DNA of 64,000 bases from Typha latifolia. Taxonomy: Eukaryota > Streptophyta > Magnoliopsida > Poales > Typhaceae. How positions within the stretch are numbered: position 1 is the stretch's first letter; each line of letters starts with the position of its first letter. This document shows, one piece after another, positions 22,192-35,400 of the stretch. The stretch lies in contig CM034112.1 of assembly GCA_019914945.1 (NCBI GenBank), forward strand, positions 7,014,001 through 7,078,000, given 5' to 3'. A program made the position numbers and the translations under genes. The notes under the pieces are model-generated. The model had not been told where the DNA came from. It searched no databases and saw only the letters and a list, made by a program, of their open reading frames with translations.

Positions 22192-22964
22192 AGGGGTGTA
22201 AATGAGTCGAGCTTGAGAGAGTTGGGGCTAGCTCGGCTTGACTCGACACTAATAATATTTCTTAGCTCAAGCTCGGCTTGAGCTCAAGATGAGCTAGAAA
22301 GGTCGGCTCGACTCAAGCTCGAGAAAGGTTGTCAGCTCGTTAGCTCGATGAGGAGGTTGGAGAGCTTGATGTCCCCATGGGCGATGAGGTGGGAGTGGAT
22401 TGGTATTTACAATGAGGGTCTTCAGCTTTAGCATAAAATTAGCACAAAAAAGCTTTGGCACAAAATTAGCTTTAGCTTTAGCACAACATGGAAAGGGGCA
22501 CAATGAGGGATCTGCTGTCCATAAGCTCGAGGATGAGGCGGTATCGCTGGATGGGGTGGGGAAGTTGGTGCGGGAGCAAAAGATGGAGGGAGAGTTGGTA
22601 TGGAGGAGGATCTTGACGAAGGCAGCATCGCAATTGTTGGAAGAGGACGAGAGTCGGTGGAGAGGAGGATCTCAATAAAGGAGGGGGAGACAGTGCGAAG
22701 GGCATAGATGGAGGAAGGGGAGTTGGGGGAGATGGGAAGCGGAGCGGGGAGCTAGGCTAGATGACTAAGGCTTTAGATTTTAGGTCATATATATACACCA
22801 TATCATATGTTCAATCTTAGATCTAATGATTTGCGGTTCAGATTGATAATTCTTTTCAAGCCTAATATGCTAGCTCGGCTCAGCTCATTTAGAGCTCGAG
22901 TCGAGCTCTTAATGAGTTGAGCCCACGAACCTCACGAGCCCACGGGCTTTTTTGATAGCTCTAG
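22192..22964. mobile_element. non-autonomous hAT-type element
   Basis: The left end AGGGGTGTAAATGAGTCGAGC and a right end rich in GAGCTCGAGTCGAGCTC flank 773 bp. Subterminal GCTCGGCT/AGCTCGA repeats are typical of plant hATs. The flanks GTACATAT (22184-22191) and GTACATGT (22965-22972) match at 7 of 8 bases, the expected hAT target size. No transposase inside; open frames are short and overlap on both strands. A related end (CTCGTTTACACCCC) is at 42121-42134. Confidence 0.7.
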
Positions 22965-23289
22965 GTACATGTCATTTCTCTTTATTTTTATATTGTTCCA
23001 TCAATATTTAATAAGCACTAAACGACATAATGGCAAACTTGAAAGAAAAAGAGTGAAAATGTCTTATCTACAAAGGAAAGTTTTGGCTCGCGAAAATAAA
23101 AATTAAGTAAAATTTTGGTACAAATAACCCTAGTAATATTGCACTATTAGAAAGTATGTATATTTTATAAATGAAGTGCATAAAATCTTATTTTTTTGAA
23201 GTGCATAAAATTTACATTAAGAGGTTTGCACAAGATTCCAATTTTAAAATTTTAAATTTTTTTAAAGTGCAAATGCCCCCTATTTAGGT

Positions 23290-23291
<2 letters not shown>

Positions 23292-23347
<56 letters not shown>
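23292..23347. repeat. (AT)n microsatellite upstream of TyrRS
   Basis: About 28 AT units ending 130 bp before the TyrRS start codon, so within the promoter or leader region. Confidence 0.97.
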
Positions 23348-23352
<5 letters not shown>

Positions 23353-23377
23353 AATCAAAACTCTGAAAGATGAATCC

Positions 23378-23386
23378 AAACCCTAA
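23378..23386 (+). promoter_or_regulatory. telo-box in the TyrRS leader/promoter
   Basis: AAACCCTAA lies 91 bp before the start codon. In plants this box is frequent in promoters of translation-machinery genes, which fits a tRNA synthetase. A second AAACCCTAAAC is in intron 1. Confidence 0.6.
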
Positions 23387-23476
23387 TCCTCCAAAACAAA
23401 GAAAGAGTAGTCGCATAGTACTTATTACACCATTCCCGTAGCCGCCTTCTCCTGCCGCTCCACCAATCTCACCACC

Positions 23477-26400
23477 ATGTCGGGCTTACCGGGGGAGCAG
23501 CAGATTGCATCCTCGAGTTCCTCTTCATCCTCTCCCCCTGACGTCGCATCCCTCTCGCTGGATCCTTCCCCTCTTCCCACTCCCCCAGCCGTCTACGGGT
23601 AAGCTCCTCCGACAACCACTTCCTATTTCTCAAAACCCTAAACCTTCTCTTCCGTCTGTCTCTAGGCTAACGTTGGATGAGAGGTTCGCTCTGGTGAGGA
23701 GCATCGGGGAGGAGTGCATTCAGGAGGACGAGCTGCGGAATCTCCTGGAAAAGAAGCCGAACCCGATATGCTACGACGGATTCGAGCCTTCCGGGAGGAT
23801 GCACATTGCCCAGGTTTAAGGATTACATTTCGTACTATTGTTGGTATTGCTTTGTGATAAATGTTAATCTATGAATTGGGAATGGACTAGACATGGTATA
23901 GATAATGGGCTTTGACTACTTCCGAATAGAGTTCAAGATATGTTTCTTATGCTTCTTTTCTAATAAAGGGGTTGATTTGTATATAGATGAACGTGAATTC
24001 CCCCTCCTCTAGTCTGCATTCAAGCAGGCAAAGAATATCTGGTTTTCTCCTTTTGCAATGAGTTTAAACTGCCATTTTCTTTGGGTCGCTGTCCAGGCCC
24101 CAACCATAACGTGATAGAATTAGCATTTGGTCCCTCTTCCAGCCCGAGGCACAAGCTCAATTTCGTGGTCTACCTCCCTCCTTGGAGGTCACTACTTTGG
24201 GGGCATCACTGAGGTGGATGAGCTTGATGAGGCTCTACAAGACCTTGCCTCTGCCGGGTACCCACAAAGCCTATGCTTCTGCTATGCTTGCCATTGGTTA
24301 TTGCGGTGGAAGGAGAAATTCTTTAGAAAGCAGATCAAACAGAAATTAAGGATGAAGGTGTCTGGTCTGTTGAGTAAAAATTTAAGCTTACCTTGCCTTG
24401 ATATTGATGTTAGTTGCTCTAAATAAAAAGAAAAGAAAGAAATTTTGAGCTCCTATAATGTTTTTTGGCTGATGAATTGGTTGTATGAGTTCTCAATTCC
24501 AGATTTGGTGTCGACTTAGCCTTCCCATTATGAGGATTTCTATTGGGTTTCTTTTGGTCATGATAAAGCAAGAAACATAAAGCATGATGTTGACAAAATC
24601 GATGTGAATAAGTTTTATTGTGTTGCTCTTATGTATATTTCCTTGTTCAAGGTTAAAAATTTAGCTATTAAGTGGAATAACAAAAATATGCTTTCTTCTA
24701 ATTTTGAGTGTGTACTATAAACTTTGGAAGTCTCCTATTGATTACAAATACTAATATTAAACTATAATAGCTACTTTTCTTTTGCTGATATAAGCCATTG
24801 CAATCTTGCAACATTGCCTTTTGAACATATGACATGATATACTATGGTCCTTCTAAATGCCAGTCAACTCATTTGACATATTGTAAATCAACTGTCTAGA
24901 AAGATGAAATTGGTGGACTGGTGCAGGACAATTATCCTTACTTATTTCAGTCATGCAAGTATGGGTGCTAGGATATGTAAAAGATATATTACATTTTTAA
25001 TCAAAGATGCCTTCTTATTCAAAGAATGAGAAAATCAGGCAAGATTTAAGCAAGTTATCTAAGATCTTCCTAGATTTCCTCTACTTCTGCTACTTTTGCT
25101 TCTTTTGCCTCCTCGTCCTTCTCTTCTTTCTTATCTAAGTCAGGAGAAAAAGGAAAAAGAAGAAAAAAGAAGTGCCCACTGTAGCAAACTTTTGTAGTCA
25201 TCTACAAGCCCAAGTGCAAACATTTTCCAACTTGTTACTACTATTGACATAATCTTATATCCCAATTACAAATTTAACAGAATTTCTTATCACAAGACTT
25301 TAGATAAATTCTTTCAAATATAGACTGATTTTAGGGTTAATTTAATTGCACTTTACCCCCTTGTGATTTGGCTTAATTTCGTAAAGCTCCCATGTATTTG
25401 AAATTTAAGCAGTAAACCTCCACATGATTTTGACTAAAGTTCAACCAATATTTTTTTCATCGTATTTTATCATATTAGATCTCAAATTTGAAGATGGGGA
25501 CAAAGTTGTTGAAGATTGGATAGGCTTTTCAATGCATATAAAATAATACTAATAGAATTTTAGACGACAAAGATATAACAAAACCATACATATATCTAAT
25601 ATATTTATCATATCTTTGTTATTAAAATTTTTATCAGTATTATATTAAATACGTTGGAAACTCTATCTAATCTTCTACAACTTTGTCTCTATGAGGGTTT
25701 TTAAATTTGATATCTAGTGTGGTAAAGTACGATAAGAAAGATAATGGTTGCACCTTAGCTAAGACTATATGACGGTTACGTTCTTTAGTTGAAAATACAT
25801 TGAGACTTTTTAAAATTGAGTCAAACCATGAGGTGGTAAAATACAAATTCCCCTTGATTTTAATTAGCATACACAATTGAATTTCTTACCAAGTTTTAGG
25901 TGAGTACAAATAGAATTAGGGAAAGTAATTTAGTTACTATTGGTTGAACTGGAAAGTAGTAAAATGAGTAGTCATTTAGATTGCCATGGTGGGCTACTAT
26001 CTGCCAAGGCGGCTACTAGTCCTAAAATGCCTTTCCAATATGATACGATTGCAATCTAGTGCTTAGAGGGTGAATTTGCCATGGCGGCCACCACAACCTA
26101 TTTTTGTCAGCAAATTGTCACAAGGCAAATTGTTGTCAGCAAAAAGTCCAATTAAAAAATTATGGAATCTAAAGCCAAATATACTTGATGTAGTATTGTT
26201 CTATTTGCTATTAGAAAGTTATCTTTTTCTTTGTACTCTACAATTCTTAGAGGATACTTGTTCATGTGCGATTTTTGGTGGATATGCTCTCACTTCCTAA
26301 CTCTTTTGGTTTGGGAGTACTTGTTTATGGGATTCAACTATCAAATAATGATGGAAGATTTATTTATGGTTCACAACTTTGGTCGACCCAAGTTGAATCG

Positions 26401-29400
26401 GCCGATTTAGATCTGTATTGGCCATAACCGATCGCGATCCTAACTAATTTCCTTTTGGGATTGGTTAGTTTTAGTCGGATAAGTTGAAAGTAATTTTTAA
26501 AAAAAAATTCAGGTCAAATCTAAAATGGATCTAATCTAGAAGACATTAGTAATTGATATCCCCAGCTATTTTCTTTTCAAGTTTTTGGTTTATATCCTCT
26601 ATCTCTTACACTCTCCTTCTCATACTTCGAGCTCATCTGACTGTCGATTTAGTGAGCCTCTCCGGCTATTCTATACTTCAGTGAACTCGGGTGAGTATTT
26701 TTGTTCTCTTTTATTTTTTTTCTTATTTCTCTTCTCTATTTCTCGTCTACTCTTTAACTCCCATTTTCTCACTGTTGCAAACCAACAGTGAAGAGAGAGA
26801 GAGAGATCTTCATTTCACTTTTGCAACAATAATTACAAGCATAAAAATTTATCAAATTTAGTTCCGAATTCATCATATTTTTCAATGAATTTTTTCTTTA
26901 GTTTATAGGCTTCATATGTGACTAATTTTTTTAGTGCTATTTTTTTTCTACAATTTTAAGGAAGCTTTCTATATTTTTAAATAATATTTAGAACTTTATG
27001 TAATTAAAAAACAGTTCTATCTAATACCGGGTGGCTAATATGATTGATACAATCGATATAGCCCATATGTATCATTTTTTTCTAGCGGCCGCTTGATCCC
27101 GATACTGAGTTTTGGAACCATGGATTTATCCACTGGTTGAACTCTGCCTTCTTTAGTTAACTTGCATTTTATTCTTTCTAGACTCCATTGAAGCACAAAA
27201 TTTTAAAGCTAGGGCTTTTGGGTGATAGTGATTGCTTAGTGCTGCAATAGTTTTTCCGAGAAACATCTTTAACAATTTTTGTTCTATACATATGCTTTAT
27301 CTGATCTTTAAACTTATTAGGGTAAATAATTATTCAACTTAATTATGGTTGTTCATGAGTAGGAGATGTTCTAACTGATGCATATATGTATTACTTTATT
27401 AAGCTTACGCGACTTTTATTTTGTTCCATGCTGTGCTTAAATAAGCCACTGAACATATTCTCACTTATGATCAGGGGGTTATGAAGACAATAAATGTTAA
27501 CAAACTGACTTCAGCTGGTTGCACAGTTAAAATATGGATTGCTGATTGGTTTGCCCAGCTGAACAATAAGATGGGTGGTGATTTGAAGAAAATACGAACC
27601 ATTGGTCGCTATCTGATTGAGATCTGGAAAGCTGTTGGAATGAATCTTGACAATGTTGTATTTTTGTGGTCGTCTGATGAAATAAACAGCCGGGCAGATG
27701 AGTATTGGCCCCTTGTCATGGATATAGCTCGAAGAAACAAACTTCCACGGATTCTGAGGTACTTCTGCATTTTGTATCTGTTTTTATTCACTTTCAGCTA
27801 TCATAGCCTCAGAACAGGTGCAGTGATTTGTTGGCTATTGCATCCTTTTATTGTTCCTCTTCACTGATGTTTAACATGAGTCACCTACTATTTATGCAGG
27901 TGTAGTCAAATCATGGGTCGATCTGAGCAAGATGAACTGACTGCAGCTCAGATATTCTACCCTTGCATGCAATGTGCTGACATATTTTTCCTTAAGGTCA
28001 TTTTTATTGCTTGAATTTGAATGATTCTTTTTTGCATGGCATGTCAGATTTAAAACAATAAAAAAAGTTCTTATTATTGGTTTCACATGTTATTCTCATG
28101 CTATGATACTTGTCAGTCAAAGTCAGAAAATGTTTGCATCCATTAGGGATTGATTTCTATTTAAACTTCATTACAAATGCTTGTGTAAAGATTCTGAAGT
28201 ATCCTAATTTGAATGGAAAGATAAACATAGTAACAGTATGGCCTGGACCATTCTCTTGTTGCTGATTTGATTACTTTTCAGCTGATGGACCTTCTTGAAT
28301 TTTCTAACTGATGGCATTTAGAGGCTGAAACTTCCATCTTTCTTTCTGTGATACCACATAATGTTAAGATTTTATTGAAATGCTCATGTTGGCTCAACCT
28401 GATGCAAGACTCCATGACATTTTTTTCAGGCTGATATTTGCCAGTTAGGGATGGATCAGAGGAAGGTTAACGTGCTAGCTAGAGAGTATTGTGATGACAT
28501 CAAGAGGAAAAACAAGCCCATTATTTTATCGCATCGTATCCTACTGCAGATGTTTTGTTCTTTGATATGCACATTTTGGAAAAAAAGTAAATAAATATCC
28601 TTAATTAAAATTGATATGTAGACATGCTGCCTGGTTTACAACAAGGGCAAGAGAAAATGTCAAAAAGTGATCCATCTTCATCTATTTTCATGGAGGATGA
28701 GGAGGTACACACTCTTTACACAGAAACAATGTTGATATATTTTTAGTGTATATGGAACCTAGATGATGTTTTCTTCTAGCCTCTCAGACATTGCTGCACT
28801 TAAAACAGCTACGAATTTTATTGACGAGTATTAAATATCATGTATATTACTTGTTTCGTCACACAATGGTACATTTTCTGTATCACTTATGTGCCAATGC
28901 ACAAGTAGTGGAGCTTTTTCAGATTCTTGTTACTTTTTTGCTAAGTGCTTGGCAAAACAATTGATTGATATCTAAAATAGGATTTGCATGCCTTATTCCT
29001 TAAGCGATACATAGAAGGTAACATGTTATGAAGCATGGATACGAACATGAAATACGGATGCAAATGCCACAAATATGATGCGCTAATGATACATAGGCTG
29101 GGAGGCACGCTACGCGAACATCGCTGTTGTGATAGTGTGCGACATGCGTCGGACAAACGAAAAGTATCTAATATTAGAAAATAACTAACAATTATTTCGG
29201 ATACGTCGGGGATATGTTGGGGATATGTTGGAGGAGCCCGACAATACTTTTCGTGGGTTATGAGTGAGGGTTTTAAAAAATTTCATTTCTTACTCGAATA
29301 ACCTGTGAAACTAAAACTCAAAGCCCTAAATCCCTAACAACCACCCTGAAAAAACCCCTAGACACAAGTATGTATCTAAATACTAGGCAATGATATCATT

Positions 29401-32400
29401 CGTTCGCTTAAGTAAAAGTCCGTAGAAATATTAAGAACGAAAGCAGAGATGAACGCCAAGATTTTAACGTGGAAAAACTCAAACGGAAAAAAACCACGGA
29501 TCCAAACTCGGATCAAAACCAATCACTAGAATAGTAGCAGTTACAAGACTGACTCATAAAACAACCCGTCGATCCAAACGACTTTGTTTTTCTCAGTCTC
29601 ACTCGCTAGAACTCACGATTCATTGCTTCTTGTGATTGAAGTCCAACCTAAGTAACCCTCGAGATTGATCTTTCGTCTAGATAACCCTTAAGGCGAAAGA
29701 TTAACTTTTTAATGATGAGTGGAATCTTGTTAGTTAAATAACCGATGTAGCCTCAAGAAGTCTCCTTCAATAATGCTTCTTCAACCACCCTAGAGATAGG
29801 ACATCATAATCCTTATATATGATCTCCAAAATAGAGCCAAATCCAAGTCTTATCCGTACTCACGAAAGTCCAATTTTATCAAACTTCGTTGGTGCGTTCG
29901 AACGCGGCCCGGGTGCGTTCAAACGGCATGACTTGATCTCAGGTGCGTTCGAACGGGCCCGAGTGCGTTCGAACGCGACAATTTAAATTCTATATGTTGC
30001 GTTCGAACGTGTTTGTGAACGCAGCTCTCGGTCTGTGTGAACGCAGTACCCGTGTTCGAACGCGTTTGTGAACGCATCTCTCGGTTTGTGTGAACGCAGT
30101 ACCCGCGTTCAAATGCATTTGTGAATGCAGCTCTCGGTCTGTGTGAACGCAGTACCCGCGTTCGAATGCATTTGTGAACTCAACGGCTTTTCTCCAATAA
30201 TCTTGCAATTCTTTAAATCAGAGATATTCTAGACTTGTATAATGCTCATATACATGAAAAAAAATACACTTAGAATATTTTGTACACAATTGCCAACAAA
30301 TAAAAATCTAACAATCTCTCCCTTTGGCAATTTGTGACAAAACACCTAGGTTACAAGATATTACAAAGACTTCAAATTGAGCAATCAACAAGTCTAGAAT
30401 ATTTTGCACATCAATCCTTGCAAATAAACATATACCAATCCAAGATCAAGTGAAAATAACTTGAAATGAATAAACAATCTAAACACAAGTTATCAATGGA
30501 GCATAAGTTCAAAAGTACTTAAGCAGACAAAGTTCACAATTACTCCAAGCAAAGTTATAAGTAAGGTTATAAAGACTCTAAAGACTCTAATAAACTCCCC
30601 TTATTCCCATACTTCCCCTACACATCTAGACACCTAGACATTCTCCCCCTTTTTGACACAAATGCCAAAGACTAGGAACTCGGATGAAACTGACGATGAA
30701 GAATCGTCAACACAGAGTCAAGTACAATCCCCTGACGAGCTTGCTCAGCTCGTAAATCATTCACTGTCGAATGGAGATTCTGCACTTGAGTACTAAGCTG
30801 ATTGAAACGGTCAGAGTACTGTGGTAACTCCCCCTCAGTGTGAGATGTGTCACCGTCAGAGCTATCATCAGAACTGTCGAGGTGCGATGAACGACCAGCG
30901 GCAGAAGAGGACGGCTTGAGAGGAGACGACTTATCGTGAGCTTGACTCCGCTTAAGAGTCATCCGATCCAATGGTTTGTGCGAAGTAAGGGAAGGTTCCG
31001 AAGCATCCACACGCACCCCACTCTGAGTGCACAAATTTGTAATAAAGATGCCAAACGGTAACCCCTCACGAGGTGCTTCTTTCTGTGCAGCTGTGAGAAT
31101 CGAATCGTAGATCACCGCAACTAAATCAACCGAGACTCTAGATAACATTGCATGAAGAAGGAATGCACGATCCAGACTAATACTGGAATGCCGAGTCTTG
31201 GGGGTGATATTGTACAGACAAAACAGGTGAAGCATGCGAGCCACTGACGTCAGTTTCACATGCAGCATCATGTTTCCCTTCCAACGTTCCCCTTTGATCA
31301 GTACAGTGCCAGCATATTCATCGACATCTGGAAGTGGAGCAGAAGTTAGATACTGGAACTCACCATCAGGAAGACGAAGTTCAGCGCGAATAACATCTGA
31401 GTCCTAGTATACAGACACCCCGCGAACTATATTGCCATGTTCATCACTTTTATTCTTGTAAATCCATTTTGTTCTAATGACGTTCACATTCTTAGGTCTA
31501 AGAACTAAATACCAAACATCATTCCTAGAAAATTGCTCTAATTTCTCATGCATAGCATTAACCCATGAATCGTCTAACAATGCTTCCTTCACATTTTTAG
31601 GTTCATAAGAAGATGTATAACAAGTAAATGATACCTCACTTTGGATTTGTCATCTTATCTTAATTGGTCATTCACGTCTCCGATCACTTGTGAAAGTGGA
31701 TGATTTGATTTCACTTTGGCAGATAGTTTCGGTACGTTGCAGATTCCATTTCACTCTGGCAGATGTTAAATCAGTCGTGGATTTATCTATCATAACATTA
31801 GCAGATTCCATAACAATAAAAGTGTTAACATTAAATACTCTGTAGGTTCTACTATTATTCGAATACCCCAAGAAGATGCCTTCGCTACTTCTAGTGTCAA
31901 ATTTAGTCAAATATTCTTTTTTTCCACAATCCCGTTCTGTTGTGGAGTTATAGGAGCTGAAAATTCATGTTGAATACCAAGAGAATTGCAAAATATGGAA
32001 AAATTTTTATTTTCAAATTCTCTACCATGATCAGAACGAATCCTAATTAGGGTAATAGATTTTTCATTCTGCAATTTTAAACATAGTGATTTAAAAACTT
32101 CAAAGGTTTCAGACTTCTCACGTAGAAAGGCAACCCAGGTATATCTGGAGTAATCATCGACCATTAAGAATATATAGCGTTTACCTCCAAGACTTTCTAT
32201 TTTTGTTGGACCCATCAAGTCCATGTGAACTAATTGGAGCACACGGTCGGTGGTAGCTGCATTTATCTTTGAGTAACCTTTTTAGTCAAATATTCTCCAT
32301 CACGCAAGATATAAAATTTACTACCAAAAACTCAAAAATATTTAATACTAGGTTTCTTACCTTTTTAGATTTTATAAGCAGTCATTTTTGTACCTGGTCT

Positions 32401-35400
32401 TAGATAAACACGATTTATCACATGTACCGCTGTATTGACCGCCTCCGCTCAAAACCTTTGAGTAACCTTTTTAGCGTGAAGCATAACCCTAGCCATTTCC
32501 TGCACAACTCGGTTCTTTCTTTCAACAATCCCGTTCTGTTGTGGAGTTATAGGAGCTGAAAACTCATGTTGAATACCAAGAGAATCGCAAAATATCAAAA
32601 AATTTTCATTTCCAAATTCTCTACCATGATCAGAACGAATCCTAACTAGGGTTGTAGATTTTTCATTCTACAATTTTAAGCATAGTGATTTAAAAACTTC
32701 AAAGGTTTCAGACTTCTCACGTAGAAAGGCAACCCGGGTATATCTAGAGTAATCATCGACCATTAAGAATATATAGCGTTTACCTCCAAGACTTTCCATT
32801 TTTGTTGGACCCATCAAGTCCATGTGAACTAATTAAAACACACGGTCGGTGGTAGCTGCATTTATCTTCTTATGTGAGATCCGAATTTATTTTCCAATTT
32901 GACACGAACCGCACACTCTTTTTGACATTTCTTTCATCTTAGGTATTCCTTTTACCACTTCTTGTTTGGACAGAGTAAATAATTCTTTGTGATTCACATG
33001 TCCAAGACGTTGATGCTAAATATCTGCAATGTCGAAAGAGGCACTGTTACATTTCAGTTTGTGTTGTTCCAACAACATAGCAATTATCAGATGTTCTAGA
33101 TCTATAACTTATAACATTACCATCATGATCTATAATAGTACAATCATTTTTGGAGAATTTACCTCATAATCTTCATCAGAAAATTGACTGATACTCGGAA
33201 GATTTTCTTTCAAGCCCTTAACATAAAGAACATTTTCAAGAATAGGAACCCCCGGACAACTTACCTTTCTTTTACCTATTACCTTGGATGAATTACCATC
33301 TCCGAATGTCACAACTCCCTTTCATGTTTTTCAAGATTAGAAAATAACGACTTGTCACCCGACATATGTCTTGAACAGCCACTGTCTAAATACCACAATC
33401 ATAATTTAAAGCTTTCAAGGCTGTATCCAACACCATATCTATCTTTTCCAGAGATTTGAGCCTTTAGAATCTCGTCAAGTTTGTTCTTCCCTTTTAGAAA
33501 TGTCACTTTTTTATTAAGTTGCTCTAGTTCAATTTCATCAGCCTTGATTTTATTTTTTGCATTGTCAAGTTGTTCAGAAAGATCTTTGACACGTTCAAGT
33601 TCCAATTTGTACTTCTCCTCGAATTGAATTCTTTCGAGTTCGATTACCTTGAGTCGTTGAAGTAGTCTAAGATTGCTTTTCTAGAGCCAAATCCAAGTCT
33701 TATCTGTACTCACGAAAGTCCAATTTTATCAAACTTCGTTGGTGCATTCGAACGCGGCCCGGGTGCGTTCGAACGACATGACTTGATCTCAGGTGCGTTC
33801 GAACGGGCCCGAGTGCGTTCGAACGCGACAACTTGAATTCTTTAGGTTGCGTTCAAACGCGTTTGTGAACGCAGCTTTCGGTCTGTGTGAACACAGTACT
33901 CGCGTTCGAATGCGTTTGTGAACGCAGCTCTCGGTCTGTGTGAACGCAGTACTCGCGTTCGAATGCATTTGTGAACGTAGCTCTCGGTCTGTGTGAACGC
34001 AAGTACCTGCGTTCGAATGCATTTGTGAATGTGGTTCTCTGTCTGTGTGAACGCAGATTCTGCGTTCGAATGCGTTTGTGAACGCGGCTCTCTGTCTGTG
34101 TGAACGCAGATTTCATGTTCGAACGCGTTTGTGAACGCGGTGTGAACTCAACGGCTTTTCTTCAATAATCTTGTAATTTTTCAAACCAGAGATATTCTAT
34201 ACTTGTGTAAAACTCGTATACATGAAAAAAATCCACTTAGAATATTTTGTACATAATTGCCAGCAAATATAAATCTAACACACTCAAAAGTCCTTATTTG
34301 AAATATCTATGAGATCTCTCTTTCTCTTGCGACTGCAATATCTCTCGACGATGTTGGGGGTATCTCTTGGTGGTGAGAGAGGAGGGCGACGACTGTGTCG
34401 ATTGATAAATCTTCCTCCCTCGATGCAGTATCTCTCTCAGATGGAGAACAAAGAAACAAGTGTACTTTTTTGTTCTTTTTGTCTCTCTCTCTCATGGATG
34501 GAGAAGCCCCCAAAAGAAAGTGCAACAACCCTATTGTTGTTTCTTTTGTTCTATTTTTATATTGCAGTGGTACTTGTTAATTTATAGGGAACTTGTTAAT
34601 GCATGTCGTGTTAACATTAACAACATAATGACTTGTTAATTTATAGGGAACTTGTCAATGGATGCTATGTATTAACATACACACAAAATAATGATACTTG
34701 GCAATATGGAAATGACACTTGTCAATATATGTAGTCGTTAGAAATATTATGCTCAATTGAATTGTATGTAATATTCTCATTCTAAATATTACGTTGTTTG
34801 TCACATATGATAGGAAAAAAATAAATATTGAGTGTTTAAGGTCTAGTGAATTAGATCCTAAATGTGATTTGTCACATGAAGGTTTAGGATCTAGTGGAAC
34901 TAGATCCTAAATACTGGCAATTTATAATTAAAAGTTATATATATATATATACTTTATTTATTAATTTTTTATTGCTGTATCCTAGACGTGTCTATATCTT
35001 GTTTTTTCAAGATTTTTGTATCGTCGTGCCCGTGTTGTTCTGTATCTATGCTACATTTTGACATAGCTTGTGTATATATACTATATATATATATATCCGC
35101 TAGCAAAAAATGTGTATGCCTGTATCATATTGGGTTCATGTTATTGTTATTATTATTATAATAACTTATGACTAGTATGCAAGTAATGCAAGTAATACTT
35201 AAGCACAAAGTTTTTGACCAAACTAGCCCTATTTAAATTTATTTTTACCGAAATAGATTACTTTTCAAACTTATTACCTAATGGGGTCTAATTTACTGTA
35301 GCCTTGATAAAGATGTTAAACTATTCAACATTTTATTTTTAAGCAAAAATGCTAATCAATTCAGTGTTTTTGTTTGGCCTTAAAATACTAAACTGATTAG

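Larger units (their letters stand above)
29347..30313 (-). repeat. Copia 3' LTR
   Basis: 967 bp. On the minus strand it starts TGTTAGATTTTTATTTG directly after a polypurine tract (AAAGGGAGAGA, 30326-30314 region) and ends CTAGGGGTTTTTTCA. It has a palindrome cluster and 53-bp array (30186-29893) and a TATA (ATATATAAGG, 29820-29811). Confidence 0.75.
29347..34280 (-). mobile_element. Copia element (Sirevirus/Maximus-like), antisense in TyrRS intron 6
   Basis: Minus-strand order: truncated 5' LTR (34280-33684), gag tail, GAG-pre-integrase region, integrase core present twice, start of RT, an extra reading frame, polypurine tract, 3' LTR (30313-29347). LTR ends read TGTTAGATTT...TTTTTTCA. Flanks CACCC (29342-29346) and CACTC (34281-34285) match at 4 of 5. 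The primer-binding site, most of gag and most of RT-RNase H are deleted, and stops are frequent, so it is immobile. It accounts for about 4.9 kb of the 8.2-kb intron. Confidence 0.85.

Noticed and set aside
29893..30186. TTCGAA motif as a canonical heat-shock element
   Set aside because: Heat-shock elements alternate GAA and TTC blocks with two-base gaps; here TTC and GAA touch.
29990..34116. Open frames with repeated HTDRELHSQ-like peptides
   Set aside because: They are translations of the 53-bp LTR array and not conserved coding sequence.
29893..34145. Evenly spaced palindromic repeats as a CRISPR-like array
   Set aside because: Direct 53-bp tandem units without unique spacers, lying in LTRs of a plant Copia element.
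34309..34587. Open frames to the right of the Copia element as a gene
   Set aside because: Both strands are open over CT/GA-rich DNA, with no domain and no splice partner.
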